From positions 3,832,501 to 3,896,500 of the forward strand of contig NZ_CP141799.1 in the NCBI RefSeq assembly GCF_035621475.1: DNA of 64,000 bases, read 5' to 3'. The DNA comes from Pseudomonas paeninsulae. Lineage in GTDB: Bacteria > Pseudomonadota > Gammaproteobacteria > Pseudomonadales > Pseudomonadaceae. The notes beneath the pieces were generated by a model. The model did not search any database. It was not told where the DNA came from and saw only the letters and a list, made by a program, of their open reading frames with translations. The first letter of the stretch is position 1. The number at the start of each line of letters is the position of its first letter. This document shows positions 18,746 through 28,145 of the stretch, in pieces. The position numbers and the translations under genes were made by a program.

Positions 18746-19648
18746 TTAAATGTTGTCGTAACCCAGCGAACGCAAGGCGCGCTCATCGTCCGACCAACCA
18801 CCTTTGACTTTGACCCAGAGGTTGAGCATGACCTTGGAGTCGAACATCACCTCCATGTCCTTGCGCGCATCCTGGCCGATGCGTTTGATCCGCTCGCCCT
18901 TGTCGCCAATGATGATTTTCTTCTGACCGTCACGCTCGACCAGAATCAGCGCATGGATATGCAGAATCCGCCCGTCGCGCTTGAACTCTTCGATTTCCAC
19001 GGTGATCTGGTACGGCAGCTCGGCGCCCAGCTGGCGCATGATCTTCTCGCGCACCAGTTCGGCGGCGAAGAAACGGCTGGAGCGGTCGGTGACCTGGTCT
19101 TCCGGGAAGAAGTGCACGCCCTCGGGCAGGCGCTCACCCACCAGTTTTTCCAGGGTCTCGAGGTTATGCCCGTGCTGGGCGGAGACCGGGACTATCTCGG
19201 CGTTAGGCAACTGGGTCGCCAGCCACTCGAGATGCGGCATCAGATCGGCCTTGTCTTCGAGGCGGTCGGTCTTATTGATCGCCAGGATCACCGGCCCCTG
19301 CACGTACTGTATACGCTCCAGAACCAGCTGGTCCTCGTCGGTCCAACGGGTACGGTCGACCACGAAAATCACCACGTCGACATCTTTCAACGCCGACGAG
19401 GCATTCTTGTTCATGTACCGATTGAGGGCTTTCTCGTTGTTCTTGTGCAGGCCAGGGGTATCCACATAGATCGCCTGCACAGCGCCTTCGGTCTTGATCC
19501 CGAGCATGTTGTGCCGGGTGGTCTGCGGCTTGCGCGAGGTGATCGCCAGCTTCTGTCCGAGGATGTGGTTGAGCAGGGTCGACTTACCCACGTTGGGCCG
19601 GCCAACAATGGCGACATAGCCACAGCGTGTAACGGGTGTATCAGTCAT
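18746..19648 (-). CDS. era: GTPase Era
   Basis: A 300-residue ribosome-assembly GTPase. G1 is [10 protein letters not shown]3 is DTPG, G4 is NKTD and G5 is SAQ; a C-terminal KH domain ([15 protein letters not shown]) binds the 3' end of 16S rRNA. ATG 19648 ([16 protein letters not shown]) is preferred over the frame start at 19672. It overlaps the rnc stop by 8 nt, which indicates translational coupling. Confidence 0.97.
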   Translation of the reverse strand: MTDTPVTRCGYVAIVGRPNVGKSTLLNHILGQKLAITSRKPQTTRHNMLGIKTEGAVQAIYVDTPGLHKNNEKALNRYMNKNASSALKDVDVVIFVVDRTRWTDEDQLVLERIQYVQGPVILAINKTDRLEDKADLMPHLEWLATQLPNAEIVPVSAQHGHNLETLEKLVGERLPEGVHFFPEDQVTDRSSRFFAAELVREKIMRQLGAELPYQITVEIEEFKRDGRILHIHALILVERDGQKKIIIGDKGERIKRIGQDARKDMEVMFDSKVMLNLWVKVKGGWSDDERALRSLGYDNI

Positions 19649-20330
19649 GACCATTCTCCACACCCAGGGCAATCAAGGCGGCGGCTGCAGCGACCTGTTC
19701 GGCGATGCGACGGCTGGCACCCTGACCCAGGGTTTTGTCATTCAGTAAGGAAATCTGGCATTCGACAACGAATGTCCGGCAATGCGGATCGCCCTGGATA
19801 TCCACCACGTCATAGCGCGGCAACTCGCAGGCACGCGATTGCAGAAACTCCTGCAAACGGGTTTTCGGATCCTTGTTGGTATCGACCAGAGTCAAACTTT
19901 CCAGTTCATTGGTCAGCCAGGCGACCACGCGCTCGCGCGCGGCGTCCATCCCCGCATCCAGGTAGATGGCGCCGATCAGCGCTTCGAGGGCATCGGCGAG
20001 AATCGATTCACGGCGGAAGCCGCCACTTTTCAACTCGCCCGAGCCGAGCCGCAGGTAATCACCCAGATTAAAACCGCGGGCCAGGATGGCCAGGGTCTCG
20101 CCCTTGACCAGGCGCGCGCGCAAACGCGACAACTGACCTTCGCGTGCCAGGGGGAAGCGCTGGAACAGCACCTCGCCGGCGACGAAGTTGAGGATGGCAT
20201 CACCGAGGAACTCCAGGCGCTCATTGTTGAGCCCGGCAAAACTGCGGTGGGTCAGCGCCAGCACCATCAGGTCCTGATCTTTGAAGGTATAGCCGAGCTG
20301 ACGCTCGAGACGAGCTAACGAAGCACTCAC
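19641..20330 (-). CDS. rnc: Ribonuclease III
   Basis: A 229-residue double-strand-specific endonuclease that processes rRNA and mRNA. The signature [13 protein letters not shown] is at about residues 36-48, and a C-terminal dsRNA-binding domain follows ([12 protein letters not shown] to [21 protein letters not shown]). The start is GTG 20330, overlapping the stop of the upstream DUF4845 gene (GTGA). Confidence 0.97.
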   Translation of the reverse strand: MSASLARLERQLGYTFKDQDLMVLALTHRSFAGLNNERLEFLGDAILNFVAGEVLFQRFPLAREGQLSRLRARLVKGETLAILARGFNLGDYLRLGSGELKSGGFRRESILADALEALIGAIYLDAGMDAARERVVAWLTNELESLTLVDTNKDPKTRLQEFLQSRACELPRYDVVDIQGDPHCRTFVVECQISLLNDKTLGQGASRRIAEQVAAAAALIALGVENGHD

Positions 20331-20704
20331 GGCATGCGCACGCGATATTCTTTGTCGAACCGCACCACCAGATCGAGATTCTCGATCAGTGGCTCGCGCT
20401 TTTCATACTTCAGATGCGCCCGAAACTCGTTGTTCTCGATTTTCACTTTCAAGGCTTCTTTCAGATCCAGGTCGCGAATGCTGTTGATCTCCATGCCCTT
20501 GCTAACATGGCCATAGAAAGCGCCGACCGTGCGGATATCCATGGTTTGATCCGTTTCCACCGAGGTGATGATTTTTTCCATCGACATATAGTCGAGGTAA
20601 TGCGGCAGCATCTTGAATGCCGTGCTGGCGAAGAACGCCACAACCGCCAGTACCATCAACCAGCTCAGTATCGACAAGCCTTTCTGCGAACGTGCAAATG
20701 TCAT
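20327..20704 (-). CDS. DUF4845 family small membrane protein
   Basis: 125 residues from ATG 20704, which follows a GGGGG Shine-Dalgarno at 5 nt. One N-terminal transmembrane helix ([22 protein letters not shown]) resembles a pilin-like segment, with the rest periplasmic. The family is conserved between lepB and rnc in gammaproteobacteria and has no established role. The stop overlaps the rnc start. Confidence 0.85.
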   Translation of the reverse strand: MTFARSQKGLSILSWLMVLAVVAFFASTAFKMLPHYLDYMSMEKIITSVETDQTMDIRTVGAFYGHVSKGMEINSIRDLDLKEALKVKIENNEFRAHLKYEKREPLIENLDLVVRFDKEYRVRMP

Positions 20705-20802
20705 GTTTGCCCCCAAGTTCGACCAATGTGAGTGCTCAGCGAGCTAAGACTATATATAGCCGGCGACGCCGTATTGAACAGCGCCGCAAAAAACGCGAAA
20801 CG

Positions 20803-21657
20803 TCAGTGAATCAAACCGACGCGAGAGAAATTCGGCAGGTTGTGTAGCTTCGGGTCAGGCCAGCTCATCCAGATGGCGAACGCTTTGCCGACGATATTCT
20901 GATCGGGCACCATGCCCAGTAATGGTTGGGGAATGGCCGGATCGTTCCAGTAACGGCTGTCATTGGAGTTGTCGCGGTTGTCGCCCATCATGAAGTAATA
21001 CCCTTGCGGCACCACCCACTCGCGCCCTGGCTCGGCCCGATAACGATTCATTTCCTTGCGAATCAGGTGCTCGGCCTCACCCAGCTGCTCCTCATAGAGG
21101 GCCACGCTACCGAGACTGCCTGGCTCTTCGCCGAGCAATTGCTGGGCTACCAGCTGATCGTTGAGGAACAGGCGCTTGTCAGTGGTGTAACGAATACGAT
21201 CGCCAGCCAAACCCACCACGCGCTTGATGTAATTGATGTTCGGGTCGCTCGGGTAACGAAACACCATGACATCGCCGCGCTGCGGGTCATCCACGTCAAT
21301 GACCTTGATATCCAGCACCGGCAGGCGAATGCCGTAGGCGAACTTGTTGACCAGAATGAAATCACCCACTTCCAGGGTTGGTTTCATCGAGCCGGACGGG
21401 ATCTGGAACGGCTCGACCAGAAAGGAACGCAGCACCAGCACGATCGCCAGCACCGGGAAGAACGATTTACCGTACTCCACCAGCAATGGCTCTTTGTTCA
21501 GGCGTTCGACTACGGCCTCGTCAGGCTGGTTGACCTGACCCTGGTAATTACCAATAGCCGTACGGCGGCGCGGGGCCAGAAAGATCAAATCGAAGAGTGC
21601 CAGCGCACCACAAACGGCGACAGCGATTACCAGCAACAGCGGGAAATTTAGCGACAT
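20803..21657 (-). CDS. lepB: Signal peptidase I
   Basis: 284 residues. Two N-terminal membrane segments precede a periplasmic Ser/Lys catalytic domain. The nucleophile is Ser90 (PSGSMKPTL) and the general base Lys145 (NYIKRVVG); GDNRDNSNDSRYW is box E. It removes signal peptides from exported proteins. It begins 5 nt after the lepA stop, so the two are co-transcribed. Confidence 0.97.
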   Translation of the reverse strand: MSLNFPLLLVIAVAVCGALALFDLIFLAPRRRTAIGNYQGQVNQPDEAVVERLNKEPLLVEYGKSFFPVLAIVLVLRSFLVEPFQIPSGSMKPTLEVGDFILVNKFAYGIRLPVLDIKVIDVDDPQRGDVMVFRYPSDPNINYIKRVVGLAGDRIRYTTDKRLFLNDQLVAQQLLGEEPGSLGSVALYEEQLGEAEHLIRKEMNRYRAEPGREWVVPQGYYFMMGDNRDNSNDSRYWNDPAIPQPLLGMVPDQNIVGKAFAIWMSWPDPKLHNLPNFSRVGLIH

Positions 21658-21662
21658 AGGAT

Positions 21663-23462
21663 CTAACTATCCAACCTGAGCACAGCAAGGAAGGCTTCTT
21701 GTGGAATTTCCACGTTACCGACCTGCTTCATCCTTTTCTTACCGGCCTTCTGCTTTTCCAGCAATTTGCGTTTACGGCTCACGTCACCACCGTAACACTT
21801 GGCCAGCACGTTCTTTCTGAGCGCCTTTACAGTAGTTCGCGCGACAATCTGCCCGCCAATGGCGGCCTGGATTGCCACATCGAACATCTGCCGAGGAATC
21901 AGCTCTTTCATCTTCTCGGTCAACGCACGACCTTTGTAGTGCGCGTTGTCACGGTGCACGATCAACGCTAGGGCGTCGACTTTTTCAGTGTTGATCAATA
22001 CGTCAAGTTTGACCAGATTAGCCGACTGATAACGATCGAAGTGGTAGTCCAGCGAAGCATAGCCACGACTGGTCGACTTCAGGCGGTCGAAGAAATCCAG
22101 GACCACTTCGTTCATCGGCAGGTCATAGGTCACTTGTACCTGGGAACCGAGAAACAGCATGTCGTGCTGTATGCCACGCTTCTCGATGCACAGGGTGATG
22201 ACGTTACCCAGATGTTCCTGCGGCACCAGGATATTGGCCCGCACGATCGGCTCACGCATGTCTTCGATAGTCGACGGATCGGGCAGCTTGGACGGGTTAT
22301 CGATGTAAACCGTTTCACCCGTCTTGAGCAGCAACTCGAAAATAACCGTCGGGGCAGTGGTAATCAGATCCAGGTCGTACTCGCGCTCCAGGCGCTCCTG
22401 GATGATTTCCATATGCAACATACCGAGGAAACCGCAGCGGAAACCGAAGCCCAGGGCATCGGAGCTTTCCGGGGTGTACTGCAAGGACGAGTCGTTCAGC
22501 GTGAGTTTTTGCAGGGCTTCGCGAAAATCCTCGAAGTCATCGGAGCTAACCGGGAACAGGCCGGCATAGACCTGCGGTTGTATGCGCTTGAAGCCGGGCA
22601 ACATGTCGACGTCGGGGGTAGAACTCAAAGTCAGGGTATCGCCCACGGGCGCACCGAAAATGTCCTTGATACCGGCAATGATGAAGCCCACTTCACCGGC
22701 CTTGAGGTCAGCCGTGGCGCTGTGCTTGGGGTTGAATACGCCAACGCTGTCGACCAGGTGAATCTTGCCGGTGGACTTCACCAGCACCTTGTCACCTTTC
22801 TTGATCCGCCCATGACGCACGCGCACCAGGGAAACCACCCCCAGGTAGTTGTCGAACCAGGAGTCGATGATCAACGCCTGCAAGGGCGCCTCGATATCAC
22901 CGGTCGGCGCGGGAATGGTGTGCACCAGACGCTCGAGCACTTCGTCGACACCCAGGCCGGTCTTGGCACTGCAGGTCACGGCATCGGTGGCGTCGATGCC
23001 GATGATTTTCTCGATTTCTTCCTTGACCCGATCCGGGTCGGCCTGCGGCAGGTCGATCTTGTTCAACACCGGCATGACTTCGAGGCCTTGCTCGATGGCG
23101 GTGTAGCAGTTGGCGACCGATTGCGCCTCGACACCCTGACCGGCATCGACCACCAGCAGCGCGCCTTCACAGGCCGCCAGGGAACGACTGACCTCATAGG
23201 TAAAGTCGACGTGACCGGGCGTGTCGATGAAGTTCAACTGGTAGGTCTTGCCGTCGCGAGCCTTGTAATACAGGGTCACGCTATGAGCCTTGATGGTAAT
23301 CCCGCGCTCACGTTCAAGGTCCATGGAATCCAGGACCTGGGCTTCCATTTCACGATCGGCCAGGCCGCCACACATCTGGATAAAACGATCGGCCAGGGTG
23401 GACTTGCCATGATCGATGTGGGCGATGATGGAGAAATTGCGGATATGACTTAGGTCACTCAC
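21663..23462 (-). CDS. lepA: Elongation factor 4 (LepA)
   Basis: A 599-residue ribosome-dependent GTPase. G1 is [10 protein letters not shown] (14-23), followed by DTPGHVDF and NKIDLP, EF-G-like domains and the LepA-specific C-terminal domain ([23 protein letters not shown]). Length and motifs are complete. It precedes lepB. A long hairpin separates it from mucD. Confidence 0.98.
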   Translation of the reverse strand: MSDLSHIRNFSIIAHIDHGKSTLADRFIQMCGGLADREMEAQVLDSMDLERERGITIKAHSVTLYYKARDGKTYQLNFIDTPGHVDFTYEVSRSLAACEGALLVVDAGQGVEAQSVANCYTAIEQGLEVMPVLNKIDLPQADPDRVKEEIEKIIGIDATDAVTCSAKTGLGVDEVLERLVHTIPAPTGDIEAPLQALIIDSWFDNYLGVVSLVRVRHGRIKKGDKVLVKSTGKIHLVDSVGVFNPKHSATADLKAGEVGFIIAGIKDIFGAPVGDTLTLSSTPDVDMLPGFKRIQPQVYAGLFPVSSDDFEDFREALQKLTLNDSSLQYTPESSDALGFGFRCGFLGMLHMEIIQERLEREYDLDLITTAPTVIFELLLKTGETVYIDNPSKLPDPSTIEDMREPIVRANILVPQEHLGNVITLCIEKRGIQHDMLFLGSQVQVTYDLPMNEVVLDFFDRLKSTSRGYASLDYHFDRYQSANLVKLDVLINTEKVDALALIVHRDNAHYKGRALTEKMKELIPRQMFDVAIQAAIGGQIVARTTVKALRKNVLAKCYGGDVSRKRKLLEKQKAGKKRMKQVGNVEIPQEAFLAVLRLDS

Positions 23463-23559
23463 AGGACAACACTCGAAAAGGTCGCAGGCGGCAGCCCGCC
23501 GAAAATAGCCGTGAAGTGTACCCGATTGGCGCCGCAGCCGTCACGCCCAGGCACCAATC

Positions 23560-23607
23560 GGCAGACATGAACAAGGGCGATCGAAATCGCCCTTGTTCAT
23601 GTCTGCC
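23560..23607. terminator. 22-bp perfect hairpin between mucD and lepA
   Basis: Arms 23560-23581 and 23586-23607 are perfectly complementary, with a four-base loop that reads TTCG on the transcribed (minus) strand. It lies 75 bp after the mucD stop and about 100 bp before lepA. There is no T run, so it may be a partial terminator or RNA-processing signal that separates the muc and lep units. Confidence 0.6.
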
Positions 23608-23682
23608 TGTCGCACCCAGCGTTGTATCAAGTCCGGGGCAGCCCATTCGCGGCGCAGAGGCAGCCGGCAATCCGTACCGAAC

Positions 23683-25110
23683 TCACTCCGCCAACTTGAA
23701 GGTAATGAAGCTGGCGCGCCCCTGGCGCAGCACGCGCATTGAGACAGAGCGGTTTTTCGGCAGCGCCTTGGCCACCCGGGTAAAGGTTTTCGCCGAGTCG
23801 ATGGCCTGATTATTCAAATGGGTGATCACATCACCCGGACGCAGGCCAATCAGAGCCGCGGGGCCGTCAAGCACTTCGGTGATCACCACACCGCCTTTCA
23901 AATCGAGGCCTTTCTGCTGTTCGACCGTCAACTCGACCACCTTGACGCCGAGTCGATTACTGCTGCGCTCCACCCCAGGCCCAGCCGCGCCGCCCAAGGT
24001 CTCGCCGTCTTCCGGCAAAGCACCAATAGTCAACTTGAGCTTCTGCCGCGCGCCGTCACGCACCACATCCAGCTCAGCCTGGCTACCTGGCTTCAGGCGC
24101 CCCACCAGATGCGGCAGATCCCCCGACATGACGATCGGCGCGTCATTTATGCTGAGAATTACATCACCAACCTGCAAGCCGCCCTTGGCTGCAGGACCAC
24201 CTTCCAGCACCTGGGCAACCAGCGCACCTGCCGGTTTATCCAGGCCGAATGACTCGGCCAGGTCCTTGTTCACTTCCTGAATCACCACGCCCAACCAGCC
24301 GCGACTGACCTTGCCATCGACCTTCAGCTGCTCGACCACTTCCAGGGCAACGCTCATTGGAATGGCGAAGGACAAGCCCATGAAGCCCCCGGAACGGGTG
24401 AATATCTGCGAATTGATACCCACCACTTCACCCGCCAGGTTGAACAGCGGGCCACCAGAGTTACCCGGATTGATCGCCACATCGGTCTGGATGAACGGCA
24501 CATAGCTTTCATTCGGCAGACTGCGGCCCTTGGCGCTGACGATACCGGCGGTCACCGAATGATCGAAGCCGAAGGGCGAGCCGATGGCCAGCACCCATTC
24601 GCCGACTTTCAGATCCTCGGACTTGCCCAGCCTGACCGTCGGCAGATTCTCGCCCTCGATCTTGAGCAGGGCCACATCACTACGCGGATCGGCACCAATC
24701 AGCTTGGCTTCCAGCTCACTGCGATCAGGCAGGCGCACGATGATTTCATCGGCACCGGCGATCACATGATTATTGGTCAGCACATAACCATCGGCGGAGA
24801 TAATGAAGCCGGAACCCAGCGATTGCGCCTCACGCTGGCGACCACCGTTTGGCGTGCGCGGAACCCGAGGGATATTGCGCTCGAAGAACTCGCGAAAGAT
24901 CGGAGGCAGGCCTTCAAGATCGGGGATCGCCAATTCGCCAGCGCCGGCCACACGCTCCGGTATTTTCTGCCGAGTGCTGATATTGACTACCGCTGGCGCA
25001 GCCTCTTCGACCAACTCGGTAAAGTCCGGCAAGCTTGCCTGTGCAACCACCGCCTGCCCCAAGAGCAGTAAAGCGAGCAAGGCAGAGAAAGACGATTTCA
25101 GGCTAGGCAT
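23683..25110 (-). CDS. mucD: Periplasmic HtrA/DegP-type serine protease MucD
   Basis: 475 residues. Signal peptide to about residue 25. A trypsin-like domain carries His115 (TNNHVI), Asp145 (RSDVALL) and Ser218 (NPGNSGGP), followed by two PDZ domains (about 260-350 and 375-465). It degrades misfolded envelope proteins and restrains AlgU activation. ATG 25110 follows GGGGAG. Its place after mucC is the standard order. Confidence 0.96.
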   Translation of the reverse strand: MPSLKSSFSALLALLLLGQAVVAQASLPDFTELVEEAAPAVVNISTRQKIPERVAGAGELAIPDLEGLPPIFREFFERNIPRVPRTPNGGRQREAQSLGSGFIISADGYVLTNNHVIAGADEIIVRLPDRSELEAKLIGADPRSDVALLKIEGENLPTVRLGKSEDLKVGEWVLAIGSPFGFDHSVTAGIVSAKGRSLPNESYVPFIQTDVAINPGNSGGPLFNLAGEVVGINSQIFTRSGGFMGLSFAIPMSVALEVVEQLKVDGKVSRGWLGVVIQEVNKDLAESFGLDKPAGALVAQVLEGGPAAKGGLQVGDVILSINDAPIVMSGDLPHLVGRLKPGSQAELDVVRDGARQKLKLTIGALPEDGETLGGAAGPGVERSSNRLGVKVVELTVEQQKGLDLKGGVVITEVLDGPAALIGLRPGDVITHLNNQAIDSAKTFTRVAKALPKNRSVSMRVLRQGRASFITFKLAE

Positions 25111-25146
25111 CGATATACAACTCCCCATCGAAAACGAGCAAAAAGC

Positions 25147-25602
25147 TCAAAACGCTGCAGCAGATCCGGCGAGCAAAGCACGCATGACAACCGGCTGCAA
25201 TGCCGGATCATCGGCCGTGCGACTGCTGTGCCAGCGCACCGTCAACCAGGCCACGAACAAACCGACAAAGGCAGACAGGATCACCAAAGGCTCACTCAAG
25301 GTCAGCTGGTCGGCCAGCAATGCCGCGCTGAACAAGCCGATCAAAGGCAGCAGATAAACCAGTAACGAACCGCGCACCAGCAATTCCTCGCGCACGCCAA
25401 TCACCACCGCATCACCCACGTTCAACTGCAGCTCACAGAGTGCTCGAACATAGCCCAGACGCCCACTGGCGCCCAACTTGTCGAGCACACCATGACCGCA
25501 ACCAGCGCTCACCGAGCAGCTGGAACAGGTGCTTTTACGCAGGGTCTCGACCCAGACAGCGCCCGGCTCGACAGCCACGACTCGCCCCTGCTCCTCGATC
25601 AT
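25147..25602 (-). CDS. mucC: RseC/MucC family membrane protein
   Basis: 151 residues. The N-terminal cytoplasmic part has a cysteine cluster (CSSCSVSAGCGHG) and is followed by two transmembrane helices (LLVYLLPLIGLFSAALLA and LVILSAFVGLFVAWLTV). RseC-family proteins modulate the sigma-E/AlgU pathway and SoxR reduction. The start overlaps the mucB stop (ATGA). Confidence 0.93.
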   Translation of the reverse strand: MIEEQGRVVAVEPGAVWVETLRKSTCSSCSVSAGCGHGVLDKLGASGRLGYVRALCELQLNVGDAVVIGVREELLVRGSLLVYLLPLIGLFSAALLADQLTLSEPLVILSAFVGLFVAWLTVRWHSSRTADDPALQPVVMRALLAGSAAAF

Positions 25603-26552
25603 TGTATAGCCTGCCCCTCTATGGCGCGCATCGACAAGGCGACGCGCTCCGCCGTGCCCAGCGGAATTTCACCGACCACCGTCACCATCACATCGCCATC
25701 AGCGGTCGTCAGACGCCGCGAAACCGCTGCAGTCGGGCCAATCTGACTGCGCGCATCTTCGGCCATGACGCCATGCAAGGGCTCAACGAACACCGAAAAA
25801 CGCGCCAAGCCGTCGAAATAAACCAGGCTGGCGACTTGCTCATTGGTAGTTTCGTTGCGACGTTCGGCCACCCGACTCAAGGTGAAACCTGGCGGCAGCC
25901 AGTCGGAACGCCAGGCCTCGACAACCTCAGCCGCCGCCTTGCTGGCGGTTACCGGCTGACAACCCGCTCCAGACTGCAGCTCCTGGTCAGTAGGCAACGT
26001 GGCAACATCGAGTTGGGTGAACTGAAAGCGTTCGAGCAACTGTCCCTTGTCATTCAGTAACAGGGACTTCAACGGCAGAGCGCTTTCCCGATCCAGGTGC
26101 AACTCAACGCCATAGCGGTGCTGGTCGCGCGGCGACAGTGCCAGCACCACAGCCGCACGCCCCGCCACACGCGACTTGCCGATGACCCGCAGATCATAAG
26201 ACTCAAGCAGTCGCTGGCTACTCAGGTCGTGCGCCGACCACGCCTGATAGTCATCGACCTGGCCGACCAAGGCACCGCTGACGCACTGGGTGCGGCCATC
26301 GACACGCAGCACTTCCTGCTCCGCCCCATCCAACTGCAATAATCGCTCACGCACCACGCCAGCCTCATCCACCCGATGCCAAATACGGTGGGTAGAGAAG
26401 CTGCCGTTACGCTCATAAACGAATGTGCCTTGAAAGCTTTGGCTTTGGCCAGCATCAGCCATTCGCTCAAGCCAATCTTGCGTCTCGGCAGCGACAGCAG
26501 GTAATGCAAGCCAACTACCGAACAACAAAGAGATGACGGGAATAAAGCGCAT
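25599..26552 (-). CDS. mucB: MucB/RseB periplasmic regulator of AlgU
   Basis: 317 residues. Signal peptide to about residue 21 (LALPAVAAE). It has the two-domain RseB fold that binds the periplasmic part of MucA and protects it from AlgW cleavage until lipid or LPS signals release it. SFQGTFVYERNGSFSTHRIWHR is characteristic. It starts 8 nt after mucA. Confidence 0.95.
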   Translation of the reverse strand: MRFIPVISLLFGSWLALPAVAAETQDWLERMADAGQSQSFQGTFVYERNGSFSTHRIWHRVDEAGVVRERLLQLDGAEQEVLRVDGRTQCVSGALVGQVDDYQAWSAHDLSSQRLLESYDLRVIGKSRVAGRAAVVLALSPRDQHRYGVELHLDRESALPLKSLLLNDKGQLLERFQFTQLDVATLPTDQELQSGAGCQPVTASKAAAEVVEAWRSDWLPPGFTLSRVAERRNETTNEQVASLVYFDGLARFSVFVEPLHGVMAEDARSQIGPTAAVSRRLTTADGDVMVTVVGEIPLGTAERVALSMRAIEGQAIQ

Positions 26553-26560
26553 GCGCCTCC

Positions 26561-27154
26561 TTAGCGGCTTTCCAGACTTGCAGCGCGAGCATAAGGCAGC
26601 GCGCTTTCATTGGCATTCATGGCCGCTTGCTGAGCATGCTGGCGCAAATAATCCGACAGACGCTTGTCATGCCAGCCGGGCGCGCCCTCACTGGCAGGTT
26701 CAGCCACACCTTGTTGCTCTCCCGCAGTACTGAAACCCGCCAGCATGGCTGGGCCCTGCGCTTGAGGAGCGCTCATGGCCGGCTGAGCAGCCTGCTGCGC
26801 CAATTGTGTACTGGCAACTTCATCCTGATTATACAAGCGCACACCAGCCAGGACGGCAACCGTAACAGAAGCGGCTACGGCGAAACGACCAACTGAACGC
26901 CACGGGCCGCGAACGACGGTCTTGCTCTGCACCGGCAAGGCTTCGTCGGCCAGCGCCGCAGACACAGCAGCAGCAATATCCAGACGCGGCTCCAGCAGCT
27001 CTTTGTGCATCACTGCACGAGCAATCTGATACCGCGACCAAGTTGCACGCAATTCGGCATCGTCGCTCGCACTGAGCACGCGCCGCAGTTCCATTTCGTC
27101 CGCTTCGTTATCCATCACTGCGGACAGCGATTCCTGCAGGGCTTCACGACTCAT
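26561..27154 (-). CDS. mucA: Anti-sigma factor MucA
   Basis: 197 residues, close to the 194 of P. aeruginosa, with no truncation, so alginate control looks wild type. The N-terminal cytoplasmic anti-sigma domain (REALQESLSAVMDNEADEMELRRVL) is followed by one transmembrane helix (FAVAASVTVAVLAGV) and a periplasmic tail that MucB binds. ATG 27154 follows AGAGGAA. It lies 30 nt after algU. Confidence 0.96.
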   Translation of the reverse strand: MSREALQESLSAVMDNEADEMELRRVLSASDDAELRATWSRYQIARAVMHKELLEPRLDIAAAVSAALADEALPVQSKTVVRGPWRSVGRFAVAASVTVAVLAGVRLYNQDEVASTQLAQQAAQPAMSAPQAQGPAMLAGFSTAGEQQGVAEPASEGAPGWHDKRLSDYLRQHAQQAAMNANESALPYARAASLESR

Positions 27155-27184
27155 GGCGTTCCTCTCTTGGCTGTCGCCGCTGTC

Positions 27185-27766
27185 TTAACTTTCCTGCAAC
27201 AGAGGTTGCAAGGATTTATCTACGGCCTCACGAGCCCGAAAAATTCGCGATCGCACAGTACCGACCGGACACTGCATGACGCTCGCAATGTCCTCGTAAC
27301 TCAGACCATCAAATTCGCGCAAGGTTAGGGCGGTGCGCAAATCTTCTGGTAATTGCTGGATGGCCCGATGCACGGTGGCTTCGATTTCATCCCGCAGCAA
27401 CGCTCGCTCTGGCGACTCGATATCCTTGAGGGCGTGATCGCCATCATAGAACTCCGCATCCTCAGCACTGACATCGCTCTCTGGCGGCCGCCGACCGCGC
27501 GACACCAGATGATTCTTCGCCGTATTGATGGCAATGCGGTACAGCCACGTATAGAACGCACTGTCACCGCGAAAATTCCCCAGCGCTCGGTAAGCCTTGA
27601 TGAAAGCTTCCTGCGCCACGTCTTGCGCTTCATGGGTGTCATGCACGAAACGCACGATTAACCCAAGAATCTTGTGCTGGTATTTCAACACCAACAAATC
27701 AAATGCACGCTTGTCACCACGCTGCACGCGCTCGACCAACTGCTGATCTTCTTCCTGAGCTAGCAT
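27185..27766 (-). CDS. algU: ECF sigma factor AlgU (AlgT, sigma-22)
   Basis: 193 residues from ATG 27766 (GAGGAG at 6 nt), the same length as in P. aeruginosa; the longer frame to 27772 begins with GTG. Region 2 (DLLVLKYQHKILGLIVRFVHD and AFIKAYRALGNFRGDSAFYTWLYRIAINTAKN) and region 4 (LREFDGLSYEDIASVMQCPVGTVRSRIFRAREAV) are intact. It directs envelope-stress and alginate genes and is held by MucA. Confidence 0.97.
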   Translation of the reverse strand: MLAQEEDQQLVERVQRGDKRAFDLLVLKYQHKILGLIVRFVHDTHEAQDVAQEAFIKAYRALGNFRGDSAFYTWLYRIAINTAKNHLVSRGRRPPESDVSAEDAEFYDGDHALKDIESPERALLRDEIEATVHRAIQQLPEDLRTALTLREFDGLSYEDIASVMQCPVGTVRSRIFRAREAVDKSLQPLLQES

Positions 27767-27825
27767 CAACACTCCTCATTGAGTCCGAAGGAGTGCGCCG
27801 CCAACCAATCAATCGACTTGCCAAG

Positions 27826-27852
27826 ATAGACCCGGACGTTGCGCAAAAGTTC
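27826..27852 (-). promoter_or_regulatory. Proximal AlgU-type promoter of algU
   Basis: On the minus strand GAACTT, 16 bases and TCTAT match the AlgU/sigma-E pattern GAACTT-N16/17-TCtgA. The -10 lies about 60 nt before the algU start, giving a short leader. Autoregulation of algU is well established in this genus. Confidence 0.6.
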
Positions 27853-28032
27853 TCCCCTCCAAACAAGCTTCCTGCAGAACGCTTTATGTCCTGCACGGAG
27901 TGACGCAGCAACGGCCTGTAAGCCCTGCTGCGCAAATAGTCTTAGACCACTCATCTGCCGGCGATTGAAAGCTGTTGAAAGCCTTCAACGCACCCCCGTC
28001 AAATAAGCACTGTCCTCTACGGGCGACCCTTT

Positions 28033-28059
28033 ATGGAACCTGAAAGACTAAGAAAGTTC
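28033..28059 (-). promoter_or_regulatory. Distal AlgU-type promoter of algU
   Basis: On the minus strand GAACTT, 16 bases and TCCAT match the same pattern about 270 nt upstream of algU. It fits the known multiple promoters of this operon but is weaker than the proximal site. Confidence 0.45.
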
Positions 28060-28145
28060 CCCAGTGCCACAGTAGGTCATAAGCCGGCTATTGTGCCGCC
28101 CGCCCCCTCTATATACTAGGGGCCGCTTACTTGCGGAATCACGAC

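Larger units (their letters stand above)
27767..28145. other. algU-nadB divergent intergenic region
   Basis: 379 bp without a gene. It carries two AlgU-type promoters reading toward algU. A possible nadB -10 TATACT lies at 28112-28117, with no good -35 at normal spacing. Confidence 0.6.

Noticed and set aside
22041..23453. 470-residue plus-strand frame opposite lepA
   Set aside because: It is an antisense shadow of LepA, rich in His and Gln as usual for reverse complements of such genes.
26561..27154. Mucoid-type mucA mutation
   Set aside because: The frame is intact at 197 residues, with both the transmembrane helix and periplasmic tail present.
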